NCBI GenBank assembly: GCA_034435435.1
Contig: DAOTXN010000115.1
Location: forward strand, 1 to 12,051
DNA from: DAOTXN01 sp034435435
GTDB taxonomy: Bacteria > Chloroflexota > Anaerolineae > S140-20
Reading direction: 5' to 3'
Length of the DNA: 12,051 bases
Made by a program: the position numbers and the translations under genes. This document shows positions 1-7,274 of this stretch, piece by piece. The notes below the pieces were generated by a model. That model searched no databases and was not told where the DNA came from. It saw only the letters and a program-made list of their open reading frames with translations. The stretch's first letter is position 1. The number at the start of each line of letters is the position of its first letter.

Positions 1-108
1 TTGAGCGACGATTGGCAAGCTCTCAAGCGAGCCGTGGCGAACTTCTTGGATGGATTCCAAAACGGCTCGCTGGAGTTGATCAGGTATGTCGGCTTGTTAC
101 CGAATTAA
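1..108 (+). CDS. C-terminal end of an unidentified protein (5' partial)
   Basis: Reading frame 1 is open from the window edge to a TAA at 106-108, giving 35 residues that end in ELIRYVGLLPN. The gene begins outside the window. The tail reads as an amphipathic, probably helical segment with alternating hydrophobic positions (W5, L8, V12, F15, L16, F19). No family can be named from so little; the C-terminal end of a DUF4349-type membrane protein is a loose possibility only. It lies on the same strand as the downstream GH1 gene but is 135 bp away, so it is probably a separate transcription unit. Supporting a real gene: there is no other candidate over this stretch and the frame stays open to the edge. 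Against: only 108 bp are visible. Confidence 0.45.
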   Translation: MSDDWQALKRAVANFLDGFQNGSLELIRYVGLLPN

Positions 109-149
109 TTTTTTAAGGTCCATAAGCCGGACGCCCGTTGATTTCAAGT

Positions 150-227
150 CCATTTGTGAAATCTGTAAAACCACTGGAATACATAGTCCTGAATCCTGTT
201 AATCTTGCCGAAGGTCCTGTCCAATTG
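150..227. repeat. decayed copy of a dispersed intergenic repeat
   Basis: The gap 109-243 is more AT-rich than the genes and holds pieces such as GAAATCTGT and GAATCCTGTTAATC followed by a second CCTGTC. These resemble the short 'aatctgt...atcctgttaatcctgtc' intergenic element that I recall being scattered through many unrelated bacterial genomes. The copy is imperfect and no terminal repeats or target duplications are visible. The identification rests on remembered similarity, not on a search. No convincing sigma70 promoter was found in this gap, although the promoter of the GH1 gene should lie here. Confidence 0.4.
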
Positions 228-231
228 AATC

Positions 232-235
232 GGAG
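232..235 (+). promoter_or_regulatory. ribosome binding site of the GH1 gene
   Basis: GGAG lies 8 nt before the ATG at 244 and fixes that ATG as the start. The resulting N-terminus runs straight into the conserved GH1 signature FVWGAATAAYQIEG. Confidence 0.65.
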
Positions 236-243
236 CCACGCTT

Positions 244-1590
244 ATGCCAACGAGTGCTTCTTTTCCTTCCGATTTCGTGTGGGGCGCGGCGACCGCGGCC
301 TATCAGATAGAGGGCGCCTGGAATGAGGACGGCAAAGGCGAATCCATCTGGGACCGCTTTTCGCACACGCCGGGCCGGATTGAAGACGGCAGCACGGGCG
401 ACATCGCCTGTGACCATTACCACCGCTGGCGCGAGGACGTGGCCCTGATGCAGGATTTGGGCCTGCGCGCCTATCGCTTCTCCATTTCCTGGCCGCGCTT
501 GCTGCCAGAGGGTCGTGGGCGCGCCAACCCCGCCGGATTCGACTTTTACGATCAGCTCGTGGACGCGCTGCTCCGGGCCGGGATCGAACCCTTTGTCACG
601 TTGTACCATTGGGACTTGCCCCAGGCGCTCCAGGACCACGGCGGTTGGGTCGCTCGGTCCACTGCCGAGGCCTTTGTCGAGTACGCTGACCTGACCGCCC
701 GCCGTTTGGGCGACCGGGTGAAACACTGGATGACCTTGAACGAACCCTGGGTGAGCGCGCTGGTCGGGTATCGAGATGGGCGACACGCCCCCGGTCACAC
801 CGACCTGGACCAGGCCTTGGCCGCTGCGCACCATCTGCTGCTGGCCCACGCATGGGCCGTGCCTGTGTTGCGTCAGCACAGCCCGCAAGCCCAGGTCGGC
901 ATTGTACTCAACCTGAGCAGCCAGACGCCTGCCTCGCCCAGCGCCGCCGACCGGGCCGCGGCCTGGCAGGCGGATGGGACGCTCAACCGCTGGTTCCTGG
1001 ACCCGCTGGCGGCGCGGGGCTATCCGGCGGACAGCGTCGCCCACTACCAGCGCCCGCTGGACTTTATCCGGCCGGGGGATATGCAGGCCATCGCTGCGCC
1101 GCTCGATTTTATCGGGATTAACAATTACACGCGGAACGTGGTGCGCAGCGACGAGGCGCCGGAAGCCGAGAACGCCCCCCGCACGGTGTGGCCCGGCCCA
1201 GAGTACACCGACATGGGCTGGGAGGTCTATCCCGAGGGCCTGTTCGAGCTATTGGGGCGGCTGCATTTTAACTATCGCTTCCCGGCGCTGTACGTCACCG
1301 AGAACGGCGCGGCCTACCCGGACCGTATCGGTCCCGACGGGCAGGTGGACGACCCGCAGCGCGTGGCCTATCTCAAGGCCCATCTGGCAGCGGCGGCCCA
1401 AGCGGTGACGGCGGGCGTGCCGCTGCGCGGCTATTTCGTGTGGTCGCTGCTGGACAACTTTGAGTGGGCGCACGGCTACACCAAGCGTTTTGGCTTGATC
1501 TATGTGGACTATGCCACACAGCGCCGCATCTACAAGACCAGCGCCCACTGGTATCGGCGCGTCATCGCTGCCAACGCGGTGGTGGATTAA
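244..1590 (+). CDS. beta-glucosidase / beta-glycosidase, glycoside hydrolase family 1
   Basis: The 448-residue product is a complete GH1 enzyme of usual bacterial length (about 440-480). It should hydrolyse beta-linked disaccharides or aryl glycosides such as cellobiose with retention of configuration. Seen in order: the N-terminal signature FVWGAATAAYQIEGA (residues 11-25), the acid/base glutamate E167 in TLNEPW, the nucleophile E353 in YVTENGA, and the aglycone/glucose-binding block FVWSLLDNFEWAHGYTKRFG near residue 400. There is no signal peptide or membrane segment, so the enzyme is cytoplasmic and would act on imported sugars. The gene is followed after 6 bp by a mutarotase-fold gene, probably in the same transcript. 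No transporter or regulator is in view, so the substrate cannot be narrowed; beta-galactosidase or beta-fucosidase activity is also found in this family. The family call is very secure, the exact sugar is not. Confidence 0.95.
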   Translation: MPTSASFPSDFVWGAATAAYQIEGAWNEDGKGESIWDRFSHTPGRIEDGSTGDIACDHYHRWREDVALMQDLGLRAYRFSISWPRLLPEGRGRANPAGFDFYDQLVDALLRAGIEPFVTLYHWDLPQALQDHGGWVARSTAEAFVEYADLTARRLGDRVKHWMTLNEPWVSALVGYRDGRHAPGHTDLDQALAAAHHLLLAHAWAVPVLRQHSPQAQVGIVLNLSSQTPASPSAADRAAAWQADGTLNRWFLDPLAARGYPADSVAHYQRPLDFIRPGDMQAIAAPLDFIGINNYTRNVVRSDEAPEAENAPRTVWPGPEYTDMGWEVYPEGLFELLGRLHFNYRFPALYVTENGAAYPDRIGPDGQVDDPQRVAYLKAHLAAAAQAVTAGVPLRGYFVWSLLDNFEWAHGYTKRFGLIYVDYATQRRIYKTSAHWYRRVIAANAVVD

Positions 1591-1596
1591 CCCGCT

Positions 1597-2484
1597 ATGT
1601 GCGGCTTTTACGGCATGCCAACCCGCAGCATCGGCAACGCACATCTGCGACTAGAGTTCCTGACTCGGGTCGGCCCACGCATTGTGCGCTTGTTCCTGGC
1701 CGGTTCGGACGAGAACCAACTGGCCGAAGCGCCGGATCTCCGCTGGGAGACACCTTTTGGCGACTATCACACCTGGGGCGGACATCGCCTGTGGCACGCC
1801 CCCGAGGCCTTTCCACGCACGTATATCCCCGACGATGGCGGTCTGACAGTAAAAGAAACGCCCACCGGTGTGCGTCTGTGCCAGCCCACAGAAGTCCCCA
1901 CGGGCATACGCAAGTGCGTGGAAATTCACCTGCACGCCGACCGGCCGGCTCTGACGCTCGCGCACCGCTTGCAGAACGACGGGTTGTGGCCGGTCGAGTT
2001 GGCTCCGTGGGCCATCACCCAATTGCCGCTGGGCGGCGTGGCTGTGTTGCCGCTGCCGTGTGGGCCGCCGGACGCCGGCAACCTGCTGCCGAACCGCTGC
2101 CTGGCCCTGTGGCCCTATACCGTCTGGCCCGACCCACGCCTCGACCTGCACACCGATTATCTGCTGGTTCAGGCTCAAGCTCACCCCTCGCCCTGCAAGG
2201 TGGGCTATCTGAACCACCACGGTTGGGCGGGTTATGTGCGCGGGGGTATTTTCTTTTGCAAGCGCTTCGAGCCGCACCCAGATCGCCCCCACCCTGACCT
2301 GGGCTGCAACGTTGAGGTGTATTGCAACGACGGCTTTATCGAATTAGAGACGCTGGCGCCGCTGCAACGCCTGGAACCTGGCCAGACAACGACCCACGTC
2401 GAAACCTGGGAATTTTATCCTGCTCCAGACATGCCGCCGACCGTGGCTGGGGTGCGGGAGTTGGTGCGGGCGCTCGGCTGGTGA
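1597..2484 (+). CDS. DUF4380-like protein with galactose mutarotase-like fold
   Basis: The product has 295 residues. The pattern fits the carbohydrate-binding mutarotase-like beta-sandwich group annotated as DUF4380: an early segment FLTRVGPRIVRLFLAG (residues 21-36), the block GGHRLWHAPE (61-70), LAHRLQNDGLWPVELAPWAI (121-140) and a late acidic pair in IELETLAPLQRLEPG (248-262). Aldose 1-epimerases use a histidine and a late glutamate, so H63 or H67 and E249 or E251 are candidates for equivalent roles; this is inference. There is no signal peptide. The start at 1597 lies 6 bp after the GH1 stop with only a weak GGTGG before it, which suggests translational coupling; an ATG at residue 7 (1615) is possible but has no Shine-Dalgarno. 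Pairing with a GH1 enzyme suggests binding or epimerising released sugar, but no activity is established for the family as far as I know. Confidence 0.7.
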   Translation: MCGFYGMPTRSIGNAHLRLEFLTRVGPRIVRLFLAGSDENQLAEAPDLRWETPFGDYHTWGGHRLWHAPEAFPRTYIPDDGGLTVKETPTGVRLCQPTEVPTGIRKCVEIHLHADRPALTLAHRLQNDGLWPVELAPWAITQLPLGGVAVLPLPCGPPDAGNLLPNRCLALWPYTVWPDPRLDLHTDYLLVQAQAHPSPCKVGYLNHHGWAGYVRGGIFFCKRFEPHPDRPHPDLGCNVEVYCNDGFIELETLAPLQRLEPGQTTTHVETWEFYPAPDMPPTVAGVRELVRALGW

Positions 2485-2494
2485 GCGACGCCGT

Positions 2495-3772
2495 CTATCG
2501 GCGCGGCATATCGGCCAGCACGCCCAGCAGCACATCCACTTCTTGGGCGGTGTTGTAATGCGCCAGGCCCACCCGCACCAGCCCGCCCGTACTCTCCAAT
2601 CCCAGGCGCTCCGTGACAGACAGGGCGTAGAAATTGCCGTCCCACACAAAGATGTTGGCCTGATCCAATCGCCGGGCAATTTCGTTCGGCGCGAGGCCAT
2701 CCAGTGTAAACCCGACGGTAGGCGTGCGTCGGTCAAAGCGGGCCGGGTCGGTGAGGCCGTAAAAGTGCAAGCCGGGGATGTCCAGCAGCCCGGCGACCAA
2801 GCGCTGGCACAACTGCCGCTCGTAGGCCTGGATGGCCGCCAGCGCCGTCTTGAGTTCCAAGCGCCGGCCCGCAAAACCAGGAAAACGGTCGGCGAACGGA
2901 TCCCCAAAACGCCGGCCCACCGACGCCAGATAGTTCACGGCCGCCGTCGCCCCGGCCAGCGCCTCAAAGCTCGGCGTGCCGGTCTCGAATTTGTCGGGGG
3001 GTAGGTCGCCGGCCGGGCGCACCTTGTAGGCCGGCAGCGCGTCTAGCAGCTCGTAGCGTCCCCACAACACGCCCAGGTGCGGGCCGAAGAATTTATAGAC
3101 CGAACAAACCAGAAAATCACAACCCAGCGCCTGCACGTCGATGGGGCCGTGGGGCGCATAATGCACCGCGTCTACAAAAACCCACGCGCCGACGGCGTGG
3201 GCCAGCTCGACGGCGCGGCGCACATCGTTGATCGTGCCCACGGCGTTAGAGGCATGACCCAGCGCGACCAGTTTGGTGCGCGGGTTGATGGCAGCTTCCA
3301 ATTCGTCCATGTTGAGCGTACAGTCGGCGGGGTCAAAGTCCACCCGGCGCACCACGACGCCCCGCTCTTCCAGCGCGACCCACGGCGCGACGTTGGCGTC
3401 GTGATCCAGGCGCGTGACGACGATTTCGTTGCCTGGGGAGAGCGTCCGCCCGATGGCCCGGCTGAGATTGAAGGTGAGCGTGGTCATGTTGGGGCCAAAG
3501 ACGATCTCGGTAGGTCGAGGGGCGTTGAGAAAATCGGCCAGGGCCTGACGGGCGGCCAGGGTCGTCTGGTCGGTGCGCTGGCTGAACAAAAACGCGCCGT
3601 GGGCGTTGCTGTTGGATTGGCTCAGGTAGCGGCTCATGGCCTCGATGACCGAACCATGCACCTGGGCGCCGCCGGGTCCGTCGAAAAAGATGATAGGTCG
3701 GCCGTTGGCGGTTTGCTGCAAAGCGGGAAATTCGGCCCGCAATCGGGAGACGACATTATCATTGAGGGACAT
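2495..3772 (-). CDS. class V aminotransferase-fold PLP enzyme, VC1184-type 'cysteine desulfurase family' protein
   Basis: The 425-residue product has the full fold-type I PLP layout of the class V aminotransferase/SufS superfamily. Visible are the cofactor-stacking histidine H124 in RLDHDANVAP, the aspartate D201 in FVDAVHYAPHG, the Schiff-base lysine K227 in CSVYKFFGPH, and the ETGTPSFEALAG block. The start FFDGPGGAQV (residues 29-38) and NMTTLTFNLSRA are typical of the VC1184 (TIGR01976) group. True desulfurases carry a catalytic cysteine in a loop like RxGHHCA near the C-terminus; here the equivalent stretch is RVGLAHYNT with no cysteine, so sulfur transfer from cysteine is doubtful despite the usual database name. 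The substrate is unknown. The gene follows the ureohydrolase by 53 bp on the same strand, and its start is supported by AAGGAG at 3779-3784. It ends 10 bp from the convergent DUF4380 gene, with no clear terminator between them. Confidence 0.85.
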   Translation of the reverse strand: MSLNDNVVSRLRAEFPALQQTANGRPIIFFDGPGGAQVHGSVIEAMSRYLSQSNSNAHGAFLFSQRTDQTTLAARQALADFLNAPRPTEIVFGPNMTTLTFNLSRAIGRTLSPGNEIVVTRLDHDANVAPWVALEERGVVVRRVDFDPADCTLNMDELEAAINPRTKLVALGHASNAVGTINDVRRAVELAHAVGAWVFVDAVHYAPHGPIDVQALGCDFLVCSVYKFFGPHLGVLWGRYELLDALPAYKVRPAGDLPPDKFETGTPSFEALAGATAAVNYLASVGRRFGDPFADRFPGFAGRRLELKTALAAIQAYERQLCQRLVAGLLDIPGLHFYGLTDPARFDRRTPTVGFTLDGLAPNEIARRLDQANIFVWDGNFYALSVTERLGLESTGGLVRVGLAHYNTAQEVDVLLGVLADMPRR

Positions 3773-3778
3773 CGTTCA

Positions 3779-3784
3779 CTCCTT
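3779..3784 (-). promoter_or_regulatory. ribosome binding site of the class V PLP enzyme
   Basis: On the minus strand AAGGAG lies 6 nt before the ATG at 3772-3770. It supports the chosen start and shows that the gene is translated independently of the ureohydrolase upstream. Confidence 0.7.
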
Positions 3785-3792
3785 GCTGCGTC

Positions 3793-3825
3793 TTTCTCCG
3801 TTCTTGGCGTCTTTGGCAAAAAAAT
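3793..3825. repeat. fragment of a dispersed intergenic repeat
   Basis: The 53-bp gap after the ureohydrolase holds TTCTTGGCGTCTTTGGCAAA. It resembles, in opposite orientation, the stretch at 7199-7231, whose complement reads CCTTGGTGTTTTGGCGTCTT. Both look like the common 'cttggcgtcttggtgg...aaa' short intergenic element seen in many bacterial genomes. The relation between the two copies is visible here; the wider family is from memory. The copy abuts the stop codon of the ureohydrolase and does not interrupt coding. Confidence 0.4.
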
Positions 3826-4734
3826 TCAAGGGGTTTGGTTTTTTGCCCAGCCGAAAACCTCATAGATCACTCTGATCGCGGCAAAAGAGGTCACGTCGGC
3901 GTGGTCCAGGGGTGGGGCGACTTCGACGATGTCGAGCGCACGGACCGGCAGTCGGTCGAAAACTATCCGCAGCAGTTCAAGCAGCTCGCGGGTCGAAAGA
4001 CCGCCCGCTTCGGGCGTGCCGGTGCCGGGAGCAAAGGCCGGGTCCAATCCGTCAATGTCCAGCGTAAAGTAGACAGCGTCCACGCCGGTCAGTTGCGCCA
4101 CGACGTCCTGAGCGACCGCTTCGATACCCCGGCGGTACACGTCGCGGGCGGTGTGTACGCTGATCTCGGGATGCGCCGCCAGAAACTCCAGCTCGTCGGC
4201 CATCCACGAGCGCAGACCGACGAAAACCAGGTGGCGTGGCGCGATGTGGGGCAATTCCAATATCCGGCGGTCGGTGCAAGCGTGGGACCAGCGGCTGCCT
4301 TCGTATTCGTCGCCCAGGTCAGGATGGGCGTCAAAGTGGATGACGCCGAAAGAACCGTCCACCGTCCGACTAAAGGCGGCAGCCAGAGGAATCGTAACCG
4401 AGTGGTCGCCCCCGATAAAGAGGGCTAGTGGGTGGCGCAGAACTTGGGTGGCCCGCGCCTCCACGGCGGTAAAAAATCGCTCCCAGTTCAAGTCATAGGG
4501 CACATCCCCATAATCGCGCACGCGCAGCCCATCCAGCGTGTGTCCTTCTTCGGTGGCGGGGGCCACGTGAGGCGTCAGCTCGCGGATTTTAGACGGGGCA
4601 AAAGCAGCCCCTTTGCGAAAGCTGGTAGCATTGTCGAACGGCACGCCCAAAATGCCGACCTCCGCGTCTGGGGCGTCGCTGACCAATCCGCTCCACAGCC
4701 AGCGGTGAGGAGGCGTGATGTGCGAGAGGCTCAT
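3826..4734 (-). CDS. speB: agmatinase-type ureohydrolase
   Basis: The 302-residue product belongs to the arginase/agmatinase family, which hydrolyses a guanidino group to urea and a primary amine using two manganese ions. All six metal ligands of the family are visible: H111 in GGDHSVTIP, D135, H137 and D139 in HFDAHPDLGDEYEG, and D226 and D228 in TLDIDGLDPAFAPGTGTPEAGG. The DEYEG...SH pattern (H151) is typical of agmatinases rather than of arginases, so agmatine to putrescine is the best guess, or N1-aminopropylagmatine to spermidine as in some thermophiles. Guanidinobutyrase or another guanidine-directed hydrolase cannot be excluded. No speA-type arginine decarboxylase is in the window. GGAG at 4744-4747 lies 9 nt before the ATG. 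The gene sits 32 bp after the transglutaminase-like gene and 53 bp before the class V PLP enzyme, which suggests a three-gene transcript. Confidence 0.88.
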   Translation of the reverse strand: MSLSHITPPHRWLWSGLVSDAPDAEVGILGVPFDNATSFRKGAAFAPSKIRELTPHVAPATEEGHTLDGLRVRDYGDVPYDLNWERFFTAVEARATQVLRHPLALFIGGDHSVTIPLAAAFSRTVDGSFGVIHFDAHPDLGDEYEGSRWSHACTDRRILELPHIAPRHLVFVGLRSWMADELEFLAAHPEISVHTARDVYRRGIEAVAQDVVAQLTGVDAVYFTLDIDGLDPAFAPGTGTPEAGGLSTRELLELLRIVFDRLPVRALDIVEVAPPLDHADVTSFAAIRVIYEVFGWAKNQTP

Positions 4735-4766
4735 GGCGATGTTCTCCGGTTTGGAGTGGGGTCGAG

Positions 4767-7103
4767 TTATTCTTTACTGGGCCGCCGTCCACCAGTTTTA
4801 GCATGCGTCGGGTAGGTCTGGGAAAACTCTTCCCAACGACGTTTTTGATCGCGTTGGAGACGCCCGACCTTTTTCTGTAGCCAGTTTTTCCACAAGCTGG
4901 GGCGCAACAGCGACCATTGCTCTTCGGCGTTGCTGCCGTCCCCGTTCCCGCTGCCCCGACCAAAGCGCTCGACGACGTACATGTCGGTGATGTTTTGAAT
5001 CGGCCCGTGGCTTTCGGGGACGAGGATCGTTAGCACCTGGGCGCGTTCGTAAGGCGTCTGATCGGGGGGAGCAGGTACACCCAGCCAGGCCGCAAAGCGC
5101 CACATGCGGGCGTAGGCGCGCTCTACCAGACTCATCCCATTCAGACCGCGCCGTTCGGTGGACCAATAAGTCACAGCCACGGCCAGAACAGCGATCACCA
5201 ACGTCCCTGCCAGCACAAAGAAAACAGGTGAAATGCCTTTATCCGGATTGACGATGGTCGCCTCGGGAGCAGCTCCGGGAGGCGTGTCGGGTTCTTCAGG
5301 TAAGAGCGGGTCCCGGTTCTGCTCATCCGTTTGACCCGCATTGGCGGGATTCGCGGGGTCGGTGTTGCTCGGCGCTGGCGGAAGCGGCCGGTCAATCGGG
5401 GCGATAACCACGGTTGGCTCGAACTGCACCCAGCCGTACTGTGGAAAAAAGACTTCCGGCCAGCTATGGCCGTTATCGGCCCGCACGCGATAGGCCTTGG
5501 CTTCCAGGTTATATTCATCCTGCGCATAGCCATACACGATGCGGGCCGGGATACCCACCGAACGAGCCAACACGACAAAAGAACTCGCATAATAGTCGCA
5601 ATAGCCGGTTTGCAGGTCAAACAGGACAAAGTCCACAAAGTCCTGGCCTTCGGGAGGGCCTGGCACCGCCAGGTTGTAGCGCAGATTGTGGCGCAGGTAT
5701 TGCTCGATGGCAGTGGCTTTGTCGTAAGCGTTATCATAGCCGGCCGTAATTTCCTCGGCCAGGTTACGAGTGCGTTCGGTGACGGTTCCGGGCAGTTGCA
5801 GGTGCCGGTCTCGGATCCAATCGGGATACTCTGCTCCGGCGGCGCGCAACGTGTCGGGGTCGGCCTGGCTCACCGCTGACACAATCTGATAGGTGTTGCC
5901 TGGGCGCAGGGCATTGCGCGCATAGATGGACGATACCGAGCTGACCTGCCCCTGATCGAAGCTGATGCTGGCCTTGACGGCAAAGCCCGGCACCCGCACC
6001 GGTTCGGGCGCGGCGTAGAGCTGGGTGGTGTTGGGCAAATAAACCGTGATCGTTTGGGTCATCTCGCGGCGCGTGAGCCAGAAATTGGGGTGGAGCCGCT
6101 CGCCCGCCGGCAGGAGCAGTTGCTTGTCATCTGAATTGAGCCACGAGTCGCCTGTGTAGCGATCATAGACCGCGGCTTGCCAATAACGGCCTTGGCCCGC
6201 AATCACATCGAACAGCACTTCGTCGCCCAGGTCGCGCGCGCCGCCCAACAGGGCGCGGCTGCCAAAGGGGTTGCCCACGCCACGCCCGCGCGTGTCGAGC
6301 GAGCCAAACAGGCGCAGCACTGTGTCGCGCACGCTGTCCCGCGCATCTTCGATGCCCTGCCACACATCGCTGATTTGGGGACTGGCCTGGGCGCCCGGCG
6401 CGATGGTCATGACCAGGAGCGCAATGACGGCCAGCGCAGTTCCAGAACGCACAAAATCCAGGCGCAGGTCGGTGGTATAGCTGACGTGGGCGTTCTGCCA
6501 TTCCAGTTCGTGCAGGTATACGTTGGTGCGCACGGTATACAGCAAGGCCGCCCACACCGCCACGGCTAAAAAGGGCGCCAGCGAAGCCGTGCCAGGGGCC
6601 GAAATGCGTGGGTCGGTGTACACGTAATAGTTGACCAGCATGGTCAAGCCTAGAGGCAGGAGCACCCGCCACAAGCGTGGTCGGCGAAACGTGTACCAGG
6701 CGGCGATGTGACCCAAAAGCCAGAATAGCGCCGCTAATAACAGTACGAACATCAAGCTGTCCCGGCTGGTTCCGCCGGAAGTGGCTTTGGTCAGCCACGT
6801 GGCGACCCGCTCCCCCAACTCCGACAGGCGTTCGGGCCAGCCAGGCCGGTCCACCAGGCGGCCCATCAAATAACCGACGGTGAACAGCCCGTAAGCCAGA
6901 CTGAACAGATGAGCGAGCATAGCCGGGAAGCGGCTTTTGGAAAGCATAAAGCCCGCCAAAAAACCCAATATAGACGCCGTGACCAGGCTCTCCAGCCCGC
7001 TGGTCCAACGGGCCGCCGAGATGGATACCGCCGCGCTGACCAACATGGCCAGCAGCAAAAAAAACGTCGACCAACCCTCTTCGAGTTTCAAACGCTCCCA
7101 CAT
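4767..7103 (-). CDS. membrane-anchored transglutaminase-like protein (TgpA type, DUF4129 tail)
   Basis: The 778-residue product has about seven hydrophobic segments in its first 240 residues (roughly 12-30, 37-54, 60-79, 115-138, 145-161, 173-190, 219-237). An extracytoplasmic region follows, with a transglutaminase core at about 460-570, a Pro-rich linker, one more membrane span at about 626-648, and a cytoplasmic tail that looks like DUF4129 (TPYERAQVL and YVVERFGRG). In the core, C502 (TGYCDYYASS) and H546 (DNGHSWPEVFF) are the expected catalytic pair; the third position, usually Asp in WxxFDPT, is E562 in WVQFEPT. The conserved block RSVGIPARIVYGYA precedes the histidine. The fold can act as a protease or as a protein cross-linker; the real substrate is unknown. 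AGGAGT (ggag at 7113-7116, 9 nt upstream) supports the start, and a promoter lies at 7128-7155. It heads the probable operon with the ureohydrolase and the class V PLP enzyme. Confidence 0.9.
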   Translation of the reverse strand: MWERLKLEEGWSTFFLLLAMLVSAAVSISAARWTSGLESLVTASILGFLAGFMLSKSRFPAMLAHLFSLAYGLFTVGYLMGRLVDRPGWPERLSELGERVATWLTKATSGGTSRDSLMFVLLLAALFWLLGHIAAWYTFRRPRLWRVLLPLGLTMLVNYYVYTDPRISAPGTASLAPFLAVAVWAALLYTVRTNVYLHELEWQNAHVSYTTDLRLDFVRSGTALAVIALLVMTIAPGAQASPQISDVWQGIEDARDSVRDTVLRLFGSLDTRGRGVGNPFGSRALLGGARDLGDEVLFDVIAGQGRYWQAAVYDRYTGDSWLNSDDKQLLLPAGERLHPNFWLTRREMTQTITVYLPNTTQLYAAPEPVRVPGFAVKASISFDQGQVSSVSSIYARNALRPGNTYQIVSAVSQADPDTLRAAGAEYPDWIRDRHLQLPGTVTERTRNLAEEITAGYDNAYDKATAIEQYLRHNLRYNLAVPGPPEGQDFVDFVLFDLQTGYCDYYASSFVVLARSVGIPARIVYGYAQDEYNLEAKAYRVRADNGHSWPEVFFPQYGWVQFEPTVVIAPIDRPLPPAPSNTDPANPANAGQTDEQNRDPLLPEEPDTPPGAAPEATIVNPDKGISPVFFVLAGTLVIAVLAVAVTYWSTERRGLNGMSLVERAYARMWRFAAWLGVPAPPDQTPYERAQVLTILVPESHGPIQNITDMYVVERFGRGSGNGDGSNAEEQWSLLRPSLWKNWLQKKVGRLQRDQKRRWEEFSQTYPTHAKTGGRRPSKE

Positions 7104-7127
7104 CTCTCACCACTCCTACCCTGAACG

Positions 7128-7155
7128 ATTATCCTCTTTAGCATTACTTTTCCAA
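7128..7155 (-). promoter_or_regulatory. sigma70-type promoter of the transglutaminase operon
   Basis: On the minus strand TTGGAA (4 of 6 to consensus, 7150-7155) and GATAAT (5 of 6, 7128-7133) are separated by 16 bp. The -10 box lies about 24 bp before the ATG, leaving room for a short leader that contains the AGGAGT ribosome site. The match is good for such a GC-rich region but is only a pattern match. Confidence 0.5.
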
Positions 7156-7198
7156 CCAGGCTGTGGTTCACGTTGCGGGCGTCGGATGAAGCAGATTT

Positions 7199-7231
7199 TA
7201 CCACCAAGACGCCAAAACACCAAGGTTTTCA
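7199..7231. repeat. dispersed intergenic repeat, 'accaccaag...ccaag' type
   Basis: The gap between pheT and the transglutaminase gene (7104-7282) contains ACCACCAAGACGCC followed by AAAACACCAAGG. This is the pattern of a short repeat that I recall from intergenic DNA of many bacteria. It is related to the fragment at 3793-3825, in opposite orientation. It carries no coding potential or terminal repeats. Confidence 0.45.
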
Positions 7232-7243
7232 CGCGCCGCGCCA

Positions 7244-7274
7244 CGCGCCACGCGCCTCCGAGGCGCGTGGCGCG
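7244..7274. terminator. perfect GC-rich hairpin just after pheT
   Basis: The arms CGCGCCACGCGCCT (7244-7257) and AGGCGCGTGGCGCG (7261-7274) are perfectly complementary over 14 bp with a 3-nt loop. The structure lies 8 bp beyond the pheT stop (7283-7285), where a terminator of the phe operon would be expected. No T-tract follows on the minus strand, so it is not a classical intrinsic terminator; it may instead protect the 3' end of the message or be another dispersed GC-rich palindrome. The left arm overlaps a short direct repeat CGCCACG. Confidence 0.45.

Noticed and set aside
138..166. Sigma70 promoter for the GH1 gene (TTGATT with 17-bp spacing)
   Set aside because: The -10 position would read ATCTGT, a poor match, and other pairings in the gap had wrong spacing. 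No call was made.
199..1044. Long open frame of 281 codons on the minus strand opposite the GH1 gene
   Set aside because: It lies wholly against conserved GH1 coding sequence, has no recognisable motif, and is explained by high GC with strong third-position bias.
2485..2510. Intrinsic bidirectional terminator between the convergent genes
   Set aside because: Only a 4-bp GCCG/CGGC stem is present in and beside the 10-bp gap and there is no T-tract on either strand.
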